Under the pieces are notes generated by a model. The model was not told where the DNA came from and did not search any database. It worked only from the letters and a program-made list of their open reading frames with translations. From AP-15 sp963777435 (GTDB lineage Bacteria > Pseudomonadota > Alphaproteobacteria > ATCC43930 > CGMCC-115725): DNA of 64,000 nucleotides. Numbering within the stretch: the stretch's first letter is position 1; each line of letters starts with the position of its first letter. Below are positions 24,538-33,625 of this stretch, piece by piece. Where the stretch lies: assembly GCA_963777435.1 (NCBI GenBank), contig CAVZQT010000003.1:248001-312000 (forward strand), read 5' to 3'. A program made the position numbers and the translations under genes.

Positions 24538-24759
24538 ATGAGCCGGCTCGACGAGGCGCTTGCCCGCCTCGAACGGGCCGTGGCCCGGCTCGAAGCCGTC
24601 TGCGCCGGGGCGGCGGCCGACGAGAAGGTGGCGCTGCGAGTACCCAGGCTTGATCAGGCAAATGCGCAGCGCGGCGCTGTCTTTGGGGAAAGCGGCGCCG
24701 ACGGAGAAGGCTCGCGCATTCGCGGCGGGCGGATGCCGCAAGAGAGGGGGAATGAATGA
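24538..24759 (+). CDS. Small coiled-coil protein upstream of zapA (DUF4164-like)
   Basis: A 73-residue protein starts at the ATG at 24538 and its TGA overlaps the zapA ATG by 4 bp, so it is likely translated with it. Its first part, MSRLDEALARLERAVARLEA, is a heptad-type coiled coil. A small coiled-coil gene directly upstream of zapA is standard in alphaproteobacteria (DUF4164-type). It may interact with ZapA or the division ring, but no function is proven. The C-terminal half is low in conserved features. Confidence 0.7.
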   Translation: MSRLDEALARLERAVARLEAVCAGAAADEKVALRVPRLDQANAQRGAVFGESGADGEGSRIRGGRMPQERGNE

Positions 24760-25094
24760 GCCAGGTTTCGGTAACCATCAACGGGCACCCGTACAAAATC
24801 GCCTGCGATGACGGGCAGGAGCCGCGCATCCGCCGTCTCGCGCAATATGTCGATGCGCGGGTCGGCGAATTTGTCAGACGCCTCGGACAGGTCGGCGAAG
24901 CCCGGCTGCTGCTGCTCGCCGCCCTCGTGATTGCCGACGAACTGTCCGACGCCAATGAGGCGTTGCAACAGGAACAGAGCCGCGGCCGCGCCGCCGAAAT
25001 CGAGGCCGACGACGCGGCCGATGCAGCGGCGAGCGGCATCCACGGCCTCGCCCAGCGGATCGAGGCTATTGCAGCCCGGCTGGAGAGCCCCTAG
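24756..25094 (+). CDS. zapA: Cell division protein ZapA
   Basis: ZapA bundles FtsZ filaments. The 112-residue protein has the N-terminal beta domain SQVSVTINGHPYKIACDDGQ, the typical RIRRLAQYVDARVGEFVRRL and a C-terminal coiled coil with AALVIADELSDANEALQQE. It overlaps the upstream coiled-coil gene by 4 bp and has an AGAGAGGGGGA ribosome site. Directly after it comes a structured non-coding stretch that I read as 6S RNA, the usual neighbour of zapA. Confidence 0.92.
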   Translation: MSQVSVTINGHPYKIACDDGQEPRIRRLAQYVDARVGEFVRRLGQVGEARLLLLAALVIADELSDANEALQQEQSRGRAAEIEADDAADAAASGIHGLAQRIEAIAARLESP

Positions 25095-25099
25095 CTTTC

Positions 25100-25270
25100 G
25101 GCGGCGAGCGGGGCTGCGCGGTGCGTTAGGACGCATTAGCCCCGGGGCCGATACCTACCTCTTGGGAGCCGTGCCTGTCGGGGTCGTGGCCTCGATATAC
25201 GGCGCCCACCTGCTACGGCGGGCCACGAGGGAGTTGCAAGCCGACGGCCGAGGCGGCTCCGCTCGCAACC
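25100..25270 (+). ncRNA. ssrS: Probable 6S RNA
   Basis: The gene-free stretch directly after zapA folds into one long rod. GCGAGCGGGGCTGC (25104-25117) pairs with GCGGCTCCGCTCGC (25253-25266) over 14 positions (two G-U pairs), closing about 135 bases of imperfectly paired, GC-rich sequence. Size (about 165-170 nt), rod shape and position after zapA are the hallmarks of 6S RNA in proteobacteria, where it imitates an open promoter and binds RNA polymerase. The identity rests on synteny and a hand-drawn fold, not on a covariance search. Confidence 0.65.
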
Positions 25271-25303
25271 TGGTCTCGGAGGCGCGCGCAAGGTGCGGCA
25301 AGC

Positions 25304-26119
25304 GTGAACATCCTCTTCTGCGGCGATGTGATGGGCCGGCCGGGCCGTGACGCGGTCAAGAAATACGTGCCCGAGTTGCGCCGCGACTTCGCCCTCGATC
25401 TTGTTGTGGTCAACGCCGAGAACGCGGCCGGCGGCTATGGCTTGACCGAGCGGCTATGCGGTGAGTTCTACGATTGCGGCGTCGACGTGCTGACGACCGG
25501 CAATCATGTCTGGGACCAGCGCGAGTTGATCCCCTATATCGACCGCGACCCGCGGGTGCTGCGACCGGCAAATTTCCCGCCGGCCACACCCGGTGCCGGC
25601 TGGCGGCTGCACCCGCTCGACGACGGCCGCAGCGCGCTCGTGATCAATGTGATGGGCCGGCTGTTTATGGACGCGCTCGACGACCCGTTTGCCCGGCTCG
25701 AAGCGATCCTGGCGGATTATCCGCTGGGTAGCGGGCCGGCGGCGATCCTCGTCGACATCCATGCCGAAGCGTCGAGCGAAAAGATGGCGATGGGTCATTT
25801 CTGCGACGGCCGCGTCTCGGCGGTGTTTGGCAGCCATTCGCATATTCCGACCGCCGACTCGCAAATCTTTCCGGGCGGCACCGCTTATCAGACCGATGCC
25901 GGGATGTGCGGCGATTACGATTCGGTAATTGGGTTGCAAAAGGCCCCGGCAGTGCGCCGCTTTGTGACCAAAATGCCGGGCGAACGCCCGCAGGTCGCGG
26001 AGGGCGAGGGGACGTTGTGCGGCATCCTGCTCGAAACCGATGACCATAGCGGGTTCGCGCGGCGCGTCGAGCCGGTGCGAATCGGCGGTCGCCTCGCTCC
26101 ATATCTGCCGCGCCTCTAA
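25304..26119 (+). CDS. YmdB-type metallophosphoesterase (TIGR00282)
   Basis: The 271-residue protein is a calcineurin-like phosphoesterase of the YmdB family: NILFCGDVMGRPGRDAVKKY, VVVNAENAAGGYGLT, VLTTGNHVWDQRELIPYI, IDVHAEASSEKMAM-type region ILVDIHAEASSEKMAMGHF and AVFGSHSHIPTADSQIFPGG. Metal ligands Asp, Asn, Asn-His, His and His-x-His are all present. Family members hydrolyse 2',3'-cyclic nucleotides or cAMP; YmdB of Bacillus affects biofilm genes. The start is a GTG at 25304, just after the 6S RNA-like region. In many alphaproteobacteria this gene sits near zapA and yebC, as it does here. Confidence 0.92.
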   Translation: MNILFCGDVMGRPGRDAVKKYVPELRRDFALDLVVVNAENAAGGYGLTERLCGEFYDCGVDVLTTGNHVWDQRELIPYIDRDPRVLRPANFPPATPGAGWRLHPLDDGRSALVINVMGRLFMDALDDPFARLEAILADYPLGSGPAAILVDIHAEASSEKMAMGHFCDGRVSAVFGSHSHIPTADSQIFPGGTAYQTDAGMCGDYDSVIGLQKAPAVRRFVTKMPGERPQVAEGEGTLCGILLETDDHSGFARRVEPVRIGGRLAPYLPRL

Positions 26120-26298
26120 AGTCAGCCCGACAACATCTTGTAGATCGCACGTCAGCTGCGCCAAAGGGTTGATACATTGGCGGGCATCGTCCTGCCACGC
26201 CGCAATGCTGCCATATTGGGTTGTTAGCCCCGCCCCGAGCCCGTATGAGCAGTGGCGTTGAATAATACCCTGGCGCGCGGAAAGCCGCGCAGAGACCG

Positions 26299-27048
26299 AT
26301 GGCTGGCCATTCCCAATTCAAAAACATCATGTACCGGAAGGGTGCGCAGGACAAAAAGCGCGCCAAGGTCTTTACCAAGATCATCCGGGAATTGACGACC
26401 GCGGCTCGCACCGGGCTGCCTGATCCGGCGGCGAACCCGCGCCTGCGTGCCGCGGTGCTGGCGGCGCGCCAGGCCAACATGCCGAAAGATACCGTCGATC
26501 GCGCGATCCGCCGCGGCGCCGGCGGTGAGGCCGACTCCGCGTTTGACGAGGTTCGCTATGAAGGCTATGGGCCGGGCGGGACAGCCGTTATCGTCGAGGC
26601 GTTGACCGACAACCGCAACCGCACCGCCAGCGAAATCCGGGCCGCGTTTACGAAATCCGGCGGTGCGCTGGGTGAGACCAACAGCGTCGGCTTTCTGTTC
26701 GACCGGGTTGGCGAGATCGTCTACCCGATCGCCACCGCAACCGCTGACGAGATGTTCGAGGCTGCCCTTGACGCCGGCGCCGAGAACGTCGACAGCGACG
26801 CCGAGCAGCATACGGTGACCTGCGCTCCCGACGAACTCAACACCGTGCGCGACGCGCTCGAACAGCGCTTTGGCCCGGCGACATCCGCCCGGCTTGTGTG
26901 GCGGCCGAAAACCACCGCACCGATCGACGAGGAGACCGCCATTACCTTGTTCAAATTGCTCGAGACGCTCGAAGACAGCGACGATGTCCAGAATGTCTAT
27001 GCCAATTTCGAGGTAGGCGAGGACGTGCTGGCGCGTCTCGGCGCCTGA
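26299..27048 (+). CDS. yebC: YebC/PmpR family transcriptional regulator
   Basis: The 249-residue protein starts MAGHSQFKNIMYRKGAQDKK, which is the family hallmark, followed by KIIRELTTAARTGLPDPAAN, ANMPKDTVDRAIRRGAGGE and YEGYGPGGTAVIVEALTDN. Members bind DNA or, as recently shown for some, act at the ribosome. It lies before ruvC, the order found in many proteobacteria. A weak ribosome site precedes the ATG. Confidence 0.96.
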   Translation: MAGHSQFKNIMYRKGAQDKKRAKVFTKIIRELTTAARTGLPDPAANPRLRAAVLAARQANMPKDTVDRAIRRGAGGEADSAFDEVRYEGYGPGGTAVIVEALTDNRNRTASEIRAAFTKSGGALGETNSVGFLFDRVGEIVYPIATATADEMFEAALDAGAENVDSDAEQHTVTCAPDELNTVRDALEQRFGPATSARLVWRPKTTAPIDEETAITLFKLLETLEDSDDVQNVYANFEVGEDVLARLGA

Positions 27049-27076
27049 TCGCCGCCGGGGGGAGCCGAGGGGGCGA

Positions 27077-27595
27077 TTGGCGAGAATGCGGGTTTTGGGG
27101 CTCGATCCCGGGTTGCGGCACACCGGTTGGGGGGTCATTGATGTCGACGGCAATCACCTTGGCCATGTGGCCGATGGCGTCGCCCATTCGGAAGCGGATC
27201 AGCCATTGGCGGCCCGCCTCGTCGCGTTGTTCCGTCAGATCGGCGTGGTGCTCGAGCGCTTTCGCCCGGACGAAGCCGCGGTCGAGGAAAGCTTTGTCAA
27301 CCGCAACGCGGCCTCGACGTTGAAGCTCGGCGTCGCGCGCGGTGTCGTATTGCTGGCCCCGGCGGAACGCGGCCTGCCAGTGGCGGAATATTCGGCCAAT
27401 TTAATCAAAAAAGCGGTGGTCGGAGCCGGCCATGCCGAAAAGGCGCAGGTTCAGATGATGGTGCGCCATATCCTACCCGGCTTTGCCAATGGTGCTGCCG
27501 ACGCCGCAGATGCCCTCGCAGTGGCAATCTGCCATGCCCATCATGCCGCGACCCGGCGCGCGTGGACAATCTCGGCCGGGGCCGGGATCCGATGA
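27077..27595 (+). CDS. ruvC: Holliday junction endonuclease RuvC
   Basis: RuvC cuts Holliday junctions. The 172-residue protein has the catalytic acids in RVLGLDPGLRHTGWG (Asp), AAVEESFVNRNAASTLKLG (Glu) and GAADAADALAVAICHAHH (Asp/Asp). The TTG at 27077 (MARMRVLG) or the ATG at 27086 (MRVLGLDPG) may be the start; the ATG matches the family N-terminus better, while a GAGGGGG element lies closer to the TTG. It overlaps ruvA by 4 bp. Confidence 0.95.
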   Translation: MARMRVLGLDPGLRHTGWGVIDVDGNHLGHVADGVAHSEADQPLAARLVALFRQIGVVLERFRPDEAAVEESFVNRNAASTLKLGVARGVVLLAPAERGLPVAEYSANLIKKAVVGAGHAEKAQVQMMVRHILPGFANGAADAADALAVAICHAHHAATRRAWTISAGAGIR

Positions 27596-28224
27596 TCGCC
27601 AAACTCGCCGGCATTCTCGACCAGATCGTCCCCGAGGGCGCTGTCATCGATGTCGGCGGTGTCGGGTATCTCGCCTTTTGTTCGACGCGCACCCTTGGCC
27701 GGCTGCCTCCGGCCGGCACGCCGGTGCGGCTGCTGATCGAGACCCATGTCCGCGAGGACCACATCCATCTCTACGGGTTTGTCGACGCGGCTGAGCGCGA
27801 TTGGTTCCGGCTGCTGACTACGGTGCAAGGGGTCGGCGCGCGACTGGCGCTCGCAGTGTTGTCGGTGATCGGCCCTGATGAACTGGGCCTCGCGATTGTT
27901 TCCCAAGATAAGGCCTCGTTAGCGCGGGCCGAGGGGGTCGGGCCGCGTCTTGCCGCGCGCATCGTCAACGAACTCCGCGACAAGGCCGGCAGTTTGGCGC
28001 TGACGCCGCTGACGGGGGCGTCCGCACCATCGGCGGCAGCATCGCCGCCGATCGGGGAAGGTCCCGCCGCCGACGCGGTTTCCGCTTTGGTCAATCTCGG
28101 CTATCGCCGTGCAGAAGCGTTCGGCGCGGTTGTCGCGGCGGCGCAGCGGCTTGGCGCCGGCGCCCCGGCTGACGCGCTGATCCGCGTCGGCTTGCAGGAG
28201 CTGGCGGCAGGGGTCTTGCCGTGA
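27592..28224 (+). CDS. ruvA: Holliday junction branch migration protein RuvA
   Basis: RuvA binds the four-way junction and loads RuvB. The 210-residue protein begins MIAKLAGILDQIVPEGAVID, has the helix-hairpin-helix segments LTTVQGVGARLALAVL and RAEGVGPRLAARIVNELRDK, and a C-terminal RuvB-binding domain ALVNLGYRRAEAFGAV. I placed the start at the ATG (27592) that overlaps the ruvC stop by 4 bp. It ends with a 4-bp overlap with ruvB. Confidence 0.96.
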   Translation: MIAKLAGILDQIVPEGAVIDVGGVGYLAFCSTRTLGRLPPAGTPVRLLIETHVREDHIHLYGFVDAAERDWFRLLTTVQGVGARLALAVLSVIGPDELGLAIVSQDKASLARAEGVGPRLAARIVNELRDKAGSLALTPLTGASAPSAAASPPIGEGPAADAVSALVNLGYRRAEAFGAVVAAAQRLGAGAPADALIRVGLQELAAGVLP

Positions 28225-29291
28225 GCGACGGCGAGCGCCGCATTGTCGATCCGGCAGTGGTGGAAAGCGATGCCGCGGAGACCCCACTGCGTCCGCAGAG
28301 CCTCGCCGAGTTTGTCGGCCAACGCAGTCTGCGGGACAATCTGCGGATCTTTATCGAGGCCGCCAAGACGCGGGGCGAAGCCCTAGACCACGTTCTGCTG
28401 TTCGGGCCGCCCGGGCTCGGTAAAACCACCTTGGCGCAAATCGTCGCGCGCGAGATGGGGGTCGGCTTTCGCGCCACCTCCGGACCGGTCATTCAGCGCG
28501 CTGGCGATCTCGCCGCGTTGCTGACCAACCTACAGCCGCGCGATGTCTTGTTCATCGATGAAATCCATCGTCTCGCCCCGTCGGTCGAAGAGATTCTCTA
28601 TCCGGCAATGGAGGATTTTCAGCTCGATCTGATCATCGGCGAAGGTCCCGGCGCGCGCTCGATCCGGATCGACTTACCGCGGTTTACGCTGGTCGGCGCG
28701 ACGACCCGGTCGGGGCTGATCAGCCGGCCATTGCGCGAGCGATTTGGCATCCCGTTGCGCCTGACATTTTACGAGCCGGCCGAGTTGGCGGTGATTGTCG
28801 CGCGCGGCGCGCAATTACTGGGGTTCGACTTGCGGCGCGATGGTGGCGACGAGATCGCGCGCCGGGCTCGCGGCACGCCGCGAGTGGCGATGCGCTTGCT
28901 GCGCCGGGTACGCGACTTTGCCGCGGTCGCTGGACTGGCGGGGGTCGGTGCCGCCGAGGCCGATTCGGCATTGCTGCGGCTCGAGGTCGATGCGAGCGGG
29001 CTCGACGGCATGGATCGCCGCTATTTGCGCTGCGTCGCCGAGCGCTACGGCGGCGGCCCGGTCGGGGTTGAAACGATGGCCGCCGCGCTCGGCGACGAGC
29101 GCGACGTCATTGAAGACGTTATCGAGCCATTTTTGATCCAGGAAGGCTATGTCCAGCGCACCCCGCGCGGCCGGCTGCTGACGCGTCTGGCATTCCGCCA
29201 TCTCGATCTGCCGGTGCCGTCCGCGCTCCCGGCCCAGCTCGACCTGTTGGCGGGCTTGCCCGCCATCAGCGCCGCCGAAGACGCGCCATGA
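28221..29291 (+). CDS. ruvB: Holliday junction branch migration ATPase RuvB
   Basis: RuvB drives branch migration. The 356-residue AAA+ protein has LRPQSLAEFVGQRSLRDNL, Walker A FGPPGLGKTTLAQIVA, Walker B DVLFIDEIHRLAPSVEE, the sensor GATTRSGLISRPLRERFGI (R-finger region) and the winged-helix end YVQRTPRGRLLTRLAFRHL. It starts at a GTG overlapping the ruvA stop by 4 bp. Forty bp later the tol-pal operon begins, possibly with its own promoter. Confidence 0.97.
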   Translation: MSDGERRIVDPAVVESDAAETPLRPQSLAEFVGQRSLRDNLRIFIEAAKTRGEALDHVLLFGPPGLGKTTLAQIVAREMGVGFRATSGPVIQRAGDLAALLTNLQPRDVLFIDEIHRLAPSVEEILYPAMEDFQLDLIIGEGPGARSIRIDLPRFTLVGATTRSGLISRPLRERFGIPLRLTFYEPAELAVIVARGAQLLGFDLRRDGGDEIARRARGTPRVAMRLLRRVRDFAAVAGLAGVGAAEADSALLRLEVDASGLDGMDRRYLRCVAERYGGGPVGVETMAAALGDERDVIEDVIEPFLIQEGYVQRTPRGRLLTRLAFRHLDLPVPSALPAQLDLLAGLPAISAAEDAP

Positions 29292-29331
29292 CCCGCAATA
29301 TCGTCCAAAAGACGCCATAAAAGGTTCAAGA

Positions 29332-30063
29332 ATGCAGCCTACCTCAGCCGTCCAGACCTTGCCCCTCGCCGGCGCTGTTCCGCATGACTTATCGATTTTC
29401 GCATTGTTTTTGCAAGCCGACGCCATCGTCAAAGTCGTCATGCTGATCCTTTTGCTGGCCTCGTTTTGGTCATGGGCGGTCATTTTCGACAAGGTGATCC
29501 GGCTGCGGCGATTGCACAGCGCGGCGGCGAATTTCGAGGAGAGCTTTTGGTCGGGCGGGTCGCTCGACGATCTCTACGAGCGCGTCGGCCAGCGTCCGCC
29601 CGATCCGATGACCGCCGTCTTTTCGGCGGCGATGCGCGAATGGCGGCGCAGCGCGGCAAAGGGGCTGCTCGGCACCGCGATCATGCGCGCCAGCCTGCAG
29701 CAGCGCATCGAGCGGGTCATGAATGTGACCGTCGGCCGCGAGATGGAGCGGGTCGAGCGGTTTATGGCGTTTCTCGCCACGGTCGGGGCGACCGCCCCAT
29801 TTGTCGGGCTGTTCGGCACGGTCTGGGGCATCATGGACAGCTTCCAGTCGATCGCCGCTTCAAAGAACACCAGCCTTGCTGTCGTGGCGCCCGGCATTGC
29901 CGAATCGCTGTTCGCGACGGCCTTAGGTCTCGTCGCCGCCATCCCGGCGGTCGTCGCCTATAACAAGCTCGCGACTGATTTCGGGCGCTACGCCGGACGG
30001 CTGGAAGCGTTTTCGTCCGAATTCAGCGCGATCTTGTCGCGCCAACTTGACGAGAGGTCGTGA
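29332..30063 (+). CDS. tolQ: Tol-Pal system proton channel subunit TolQ
   Basis: TolQ is the inner-membrane stator that with TolR converts proton motive force into TolA movement. The 243-residue protein has three membrane segments: MLILLLASFWSWAVIFDKV, the GATAPFVGLFGTVWGIMDSF region and SLFATALGLVAAIPAVVAY, the last two being the ExbB/TolQ signature. It is the first gene of tolQRAB-pal-cpoB and overlaps nothing, lying 40 bp after ruvB. A GTTCAAGA spacer precedes the ATG with little ribosome-site character. Confidence 0.95.
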   Translation: MQPTSAVQTLPLAGAVPHDLSIFALFLQADAIVKVVMLILLLASFWSWAVIFDKVIRLRRLHSAAANFEESFWSGGSLDDLYERVGQRPPDPMTAVFSAAMREWRRSAAKGLLGTAIMRASLQQRIERVMNVTVGREMERVERFMAFLATVGATAPFVGLFGTVWGIMDSFQSIAASKNTSLAVVAPGIAESLFATALGLVAAIPAVVAYNKLATDFGRYAGRLEAFSSEFSAILSRQLDERS

Positions 30064-30066
30064 CCC

Positions 30067-30561
30067 GTGGCGGCCTCGACTCTTCGCGGCACCGGCTCCT
30101 GGCGCGGGCGGTATCGGCCAATGGCCGAGATCAACGTCACGCCGCTTGTCGACGTCATGCTGGTGCTGCTGGTTGTCTTCATGGTCGCGGCCCCATTGCT
30201 GACGGTCGGCGTGCCGGTCGATCTGCCGCAGACTCAGGCGCCGCCGATCACCGATCCCAAAGAGCCGCTGGTCATCTCGATCAACAATGAAGGACACATT
30301 TTTATTCAAGATACCGATACCGCGACCGATTCTCTGGTGCCTCGCCTGCAGGCGATCACCGGCGAGAACCCCGAAGCGCTGGTGTATGTCAGGGCCGACA
30401 AATCGATCGACTACGGCCGGGTGCTCGAGGTCATGAGCCTGATCAGCGCCGCCGGCTATCGCAAGGTATCGCTGATCGCCGAGTTGCCCAAAGGGATGCC
30501 GGCCAAGGCCGCGGCCGACGCCGTGCCGGGTCCGCCTGCGGTGATGACGGCCAAGCACTGA
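30067..30561 (+). CDS. tolR: Tol-Pal system protein TolR
   Basis: TolR has one membrane helix and a periplasmic domain. The 164-residue protein shows MAEINVTPLVDVMLVLLVVF with the conserved proton-carrying Asp (DVMLVLL) and the periplasmic VRADKSIDYGRVLEVMSLIS. The GTG at 30067 gives a 19-residue N-terminus; the ATG at 30121 would start directly at MAEINVTPL. It follows tolQ by 3 bp. Confidence 0.95.
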   Translation: MAASTLRGTGSWRGRYRPMAEINVTPLVDVMLVLLVVFMVAAPLLTVGVPVDLPQTQAPPITDPKEPLVISINNEGHIFIQDTDTATDSLVPRLQAITGENPEALVYVRADKSIDYGRVLEVMSLISAAGYRKVSLIAELPKGMPAKAAADAVPGPPAVMTAKH

Positions 30562-30587
30562 AAGCCGCTTTTCGCCCGGTCTTCAAC

Positions 30588-31628
30588 ATGATTGTGGCTG
30601 CCGCAGAAACGGTCCCGCTAACGGAGTTGGAACCGCCGCCGCCATTGCCCGACGGCGTTGGCCGGCGCGGCTTGATGTTGTCGGCAGCGCTGCACCTGAT
30701 CCTGGGCGCGGTTTTGATCTTCGGATTGCCGACATTGTTTCACCCGCGGGTACCGGAAGAGATGCCGATCGCGGTCCAGCTGGTGACGATGGGGCCGGAG
30801 ACCCGTGCGACCCATCCCAATCCCAACATGCCAGAGCCGCATGCCTCGCCGGAGCCGCCGTTGCCCGGACCGCCAGCCGAAAAACCGGCGCCCAATCCAA
30901 CGCCGCCCAAACCTGCGCCGCCGCCGGCCGTCGCGGAGGCGCCACCGGCGCCGCCCACCCCGACCCCGCCCGACGTAAAGCCGGCGCCGCCGGTCCCCTC
31001 TGTGCCAAAAACCGAACCGCCAAAGCAGGCGGAATTGCCGCCGCCCCCCTTGCCGGCGCCCAAACCGATGCCTCCGCCCCCGCCGCCAAAGCCGGCGGTC
31101 GCCGCCGCACTACTAAAACCGCCGCCAGAGCGGCCGCAACAGGTGGCCCGCAACGAGGCGAAGGCCGAAGCCAAGAAATACAATCCCGGCCAGTTCGACG
31201 CGCTATTGCGAAATCTGGCGGCAGAGGACACGCCGCCGTCGCCGGATGCGCCGCCGCAGACGAAATACGTTGCTTCGGGGCGGGCCTCGGCCCAGCCGCG
31301 TGCGCCGCTCGGCAGCCAGCTCAGCGCCAGTGAAATGGACATGGTCCGTGAGCAGATCTCGCATTGCTGGAACGTGCCGGCGGGTGCCCGCGACGCGAAG
31401 GATCTGGTCGTGACGATCAGGGTCTCGGTGATGCCCGACGGCAACGTCCAGCAGGCGACGATCGTCGATCAAGGGCGGGCCGCCGCCGATCCGTTCTTCC
31501 GAGCCGCGGCGGAAAGCGCCCGCCGAGCCTTCTTTAACCCACTCTGCCGGCCGCTGCGTCTGCCGCCTGAGAAATACGAACTGTGGAAAGACATGACCGT
31601 CGCGTTTAGCCCAAAGGACCTCCTATGA
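30588..31628 (+). CDS. tolA: Tol-Pal system protein TolA, proline-rich middle domain
   Basis: TolA bridges inner membrane and outer envelope. The 346-residue protein has an N-terminal anchor (GLMLSAALHLILGAVLIFGL), a long Pro/Ala-rich middle (about residues 75-180, with PPPPLPAPKPMPPPPPPKP-like runs) in place of the Ala/Lys coiled coil of enterobacteria, and a C-terminal TonB/TolA domain (MVREQISHCWNVPAGARDAK, VVTIRVSVMPDGNVQQATIV). The stop overlaps the tolB start by 4 bp. Assignment rests on the domain order and operon position. Confidence 0.9.
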   Translation: MIVAAAETVPLTELEPPPPLPDGVGRRGLMLSAALHLILGAVLIFGLPTLFHPRVPEEMPIAVQLVTMGPETRATHPNPNMPEPHASPEPPLPGPPAEKPAPNPTPPKPAPPPAVAEAPPAPPTPTPPDVKPAPPVPSVPKTEPPKQAELPPPPLPAPKPMPPPPPPKPAVAAALLKPPPERPQQVARNEAKAEAKKYNPGQFDALLRNLAAEDTPPSPDAPPQTKYVASGRASAQPRAPLGSQLSASEMDMVREQISHCWNVPAGARDAKDLVVTIRVSVMPDGNVQQATIVDQGRAAADPFFRAAAESARRAFFNPLCRPLRLPPEKYELWKDMTVAFSPKDLL

Positions 31629-32969
31629 ACAAAAGCCCCCTCGCCGTGATCGTCGGGGTGATCCCGCTGTTGGCGATTTTATTTTTATGGCCGGGGGCAG
31701 AGGCGCGCGCCGCGTTGCGCCTCGACATCACCAGCGGCCGCGTGCAGCCGATGCCGATCGCTATCCCCGCTTTTGCGGGCGGCGGCGCCGAAGCGCAAGC
31801 CGGCAGCGAGATTGCCGGCGTCATCTCTGCCGATCTCGAACGGTCGGGGTTATTCCGGCCGATTGATCCGCGCAGTTTTATTCAGAATGTGTCGGCGACC
31901 GACAGCAATGCGCCGCGCTTTGGCGATTGGCGTCAGATCAACGCGCAGGCGCTGGTGACAGGCACCGTGCAGACTCAGGCCGACGGCCGGCTCGGGGTCC
32001 AGTTTCGGCTTTGGGACGTGTTCGCCGAGCAGCAGCTGACGGGGTTTGGCTATACGACGACGAGGCAGAATTGGCGCCGTATCGCGCATATCATCGCCGA
32101 TGAGATCTACAAGCGGATCACCGGTGAGGAAGGCTATTTCGACACGCGTATCGTCTATGTTGCCGAGTTCAGGGCCGGCGCAAAACCGGGTCAAGCGCCT
32201 GGCGATCATGGATCAGGACGGCGCCAACAACCATTATTTGACCGATGGTCGCGCGCTTGTGCTGACCCCGCGGTTTTCACCATCGGCCCAGGAGATCACC
32301 TATCTTTCCTTTGCCGGCAAGCAGCCGCGAGTCTATCTGCTCAACATCGACACCGGCCAGCAGGAGGCAATCGGGGACTTTCCCGGGATGACCTTCGCGC
32401 CGCGGTTTTCGCCCGACGGCAACCGGGTGGTGTTGAGCCGCGCCGTCAATGGCGCCAGTAACATTTACGCTTATGATTTGCGCACGCACACCACATCGCG
32501 CTTGACCAACGACAACGCGATCGACACCTCGCCGTGCTACTCGCCCGACGGCAGCCAAATCGCTTTCAATTCCGATCGCGGCGGCTCACAGCAGATTTAT
32601 GTCATGAGCGGCGGCGGCGGCGGTGCGCGCCGCATCAGCTTTGGATCGGGAAAATACGGCACGCCGGTGTGGTCGCCGCGCGGCGACTTGATCGCCTTTA
32701 CGAAGATCAGCGGCGGCTCTTTCTCGATCGGCGTAATGCGGCCGGACGGCTCCGGCGAACGGATCTTAGCCCAAGGCTTTCTAGTAGAGGGGCCCACTTG
32801 GGCGCCCAACGGCCGAGTGCTGATGTATTTTGCGCAAGGGCCGTCGGATGCCAGCGGATATGGCGGCTTGCCGCACCTGCAAACCATCGACCTGACCGGA
32901 TACAACCAGCGTGACGTGCCGACGCCGGGGGCGGCATCCGATCCGGCCTGGTCGCCGCTGTTGCGCTGA
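31625..32969 (+). pseudogene. tolB: tolB with a single-base frameshift
   Basis: TolB is the periplasmic propeller protein that binds Pal. The N-terminal domain (signal MNKSPLAVIVGVIPLLAILF, LRLDITSGRVQPMPIAIPAF, IIADEIYKRITGEEGYFDTR) is in one frame, and the WD40-like propeller (RVKRLAIMDQDGANNHYLTD, RFSPDGNRVVLSRAVNGASN, GERILAQGFLVEGPTWAPNG) is in the next. The switch occurs at the TT at 32168-32169: with one T removed the protein reads VYVAESGPAQNRVKRLAI, the usual sequence. All other parts are intact, so I think an extra base in the assembly is likelier than a dead gene. Pal follows 45 bp later. Confidence 0.88.
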
Positions 32970-33014
32970 GCAGCAGCTAGAACAAGCTCGTAGCGTCCTG
33001 AGGGGGACAAAACC

Positions 33015-33536
33015 ATGAAATGTAAGTTCGTCACGCTGCCGGGGTTAATGGCCGCGGCCTTATTGTTGCTCGCGGCTTGCAGCAGCACGCCCGAGACGCC
33101 GCCAGCTGGGCCGCCGCCGGGTGCTGGCGGCCCAGGCGGACCGGGAGGCGCCGGTGGGGTAGGCATGGGAGCGGCGGTGCCGGGCTCACAGCAGGATCTG
33201 GCGCAGAGCGCGGGTGACCGCGTGTTTTTTGAGTTCGACCGGTCCGATATTACACCGGAGGCGCAGCAGACCTTGCAGCGGCAAGCCGAATGGCTGCAGC
33301 GCTATCCCAATGTAACGGTCACGATCGAGGGCCATTGCGACGAACGCGGCACTCGCGAATACAACCTGGCCCTTGGCGAACGCCGCGCCAACGCCGCCAA
33401 GCAGGTCTTGGCCGCCGCGGGGATTCCGTCGTCACGGGTTTCGACGATCAGCTACGGCAAGGATCGCCCGGTGGTCCCAGGCTCGACCGAAGAAGCCTGG
33501 GCTCAAAACCGCGTCGCGATCACTACCGTGAATTGA
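33015..33536 (+). CDS. pal: Peptidoglycan-associated lipoprotein Pal
   Basis: Pal is the outer-membrane lipoprotein that binds peptidoglycan and TolB. The 173-residue protein has a signal peptide with lipobox LLLLAACSST (Cys near residue 23), a flexible Pro/Gly-rich linker and an OmpA-like domain: DRVFFEFDRSDITPEAQQTL, VTIEGHCDERGTREYNLALG and VSTISYGKDRPVVPGSTEEA, with the DAP-binding Asp/Arg pattern in GTREYNLALGERRA. It follows tolB and precedes cpoB after a hairpin-containing gap. Confidence 0.96.
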   Translation: MKCKFVTLPGLMAAALLLLAACSSTPETPPAGPPPGAGGPGGPGGAGGVGMGAAVPGSQQDLAQSAGDRVFFEFDRSDITPEAQQTLQRQAEWLQRYPNVTVTIEGHCDERGTREYNLALGERRANAAKQVLAAAGIPSSRVSTISYGKDRPVVPGSTEEAWAQNRVAITTVN

Positions 33537-33625
33537 TCAGCGCGGGCCGGGGGATGAGTGCGCGGGTAGCGCGGACGTCGTTCAGCGATGCGTGGCCGCG
33601 TGGCGGGGTTATGCCGCGAGAGGTC

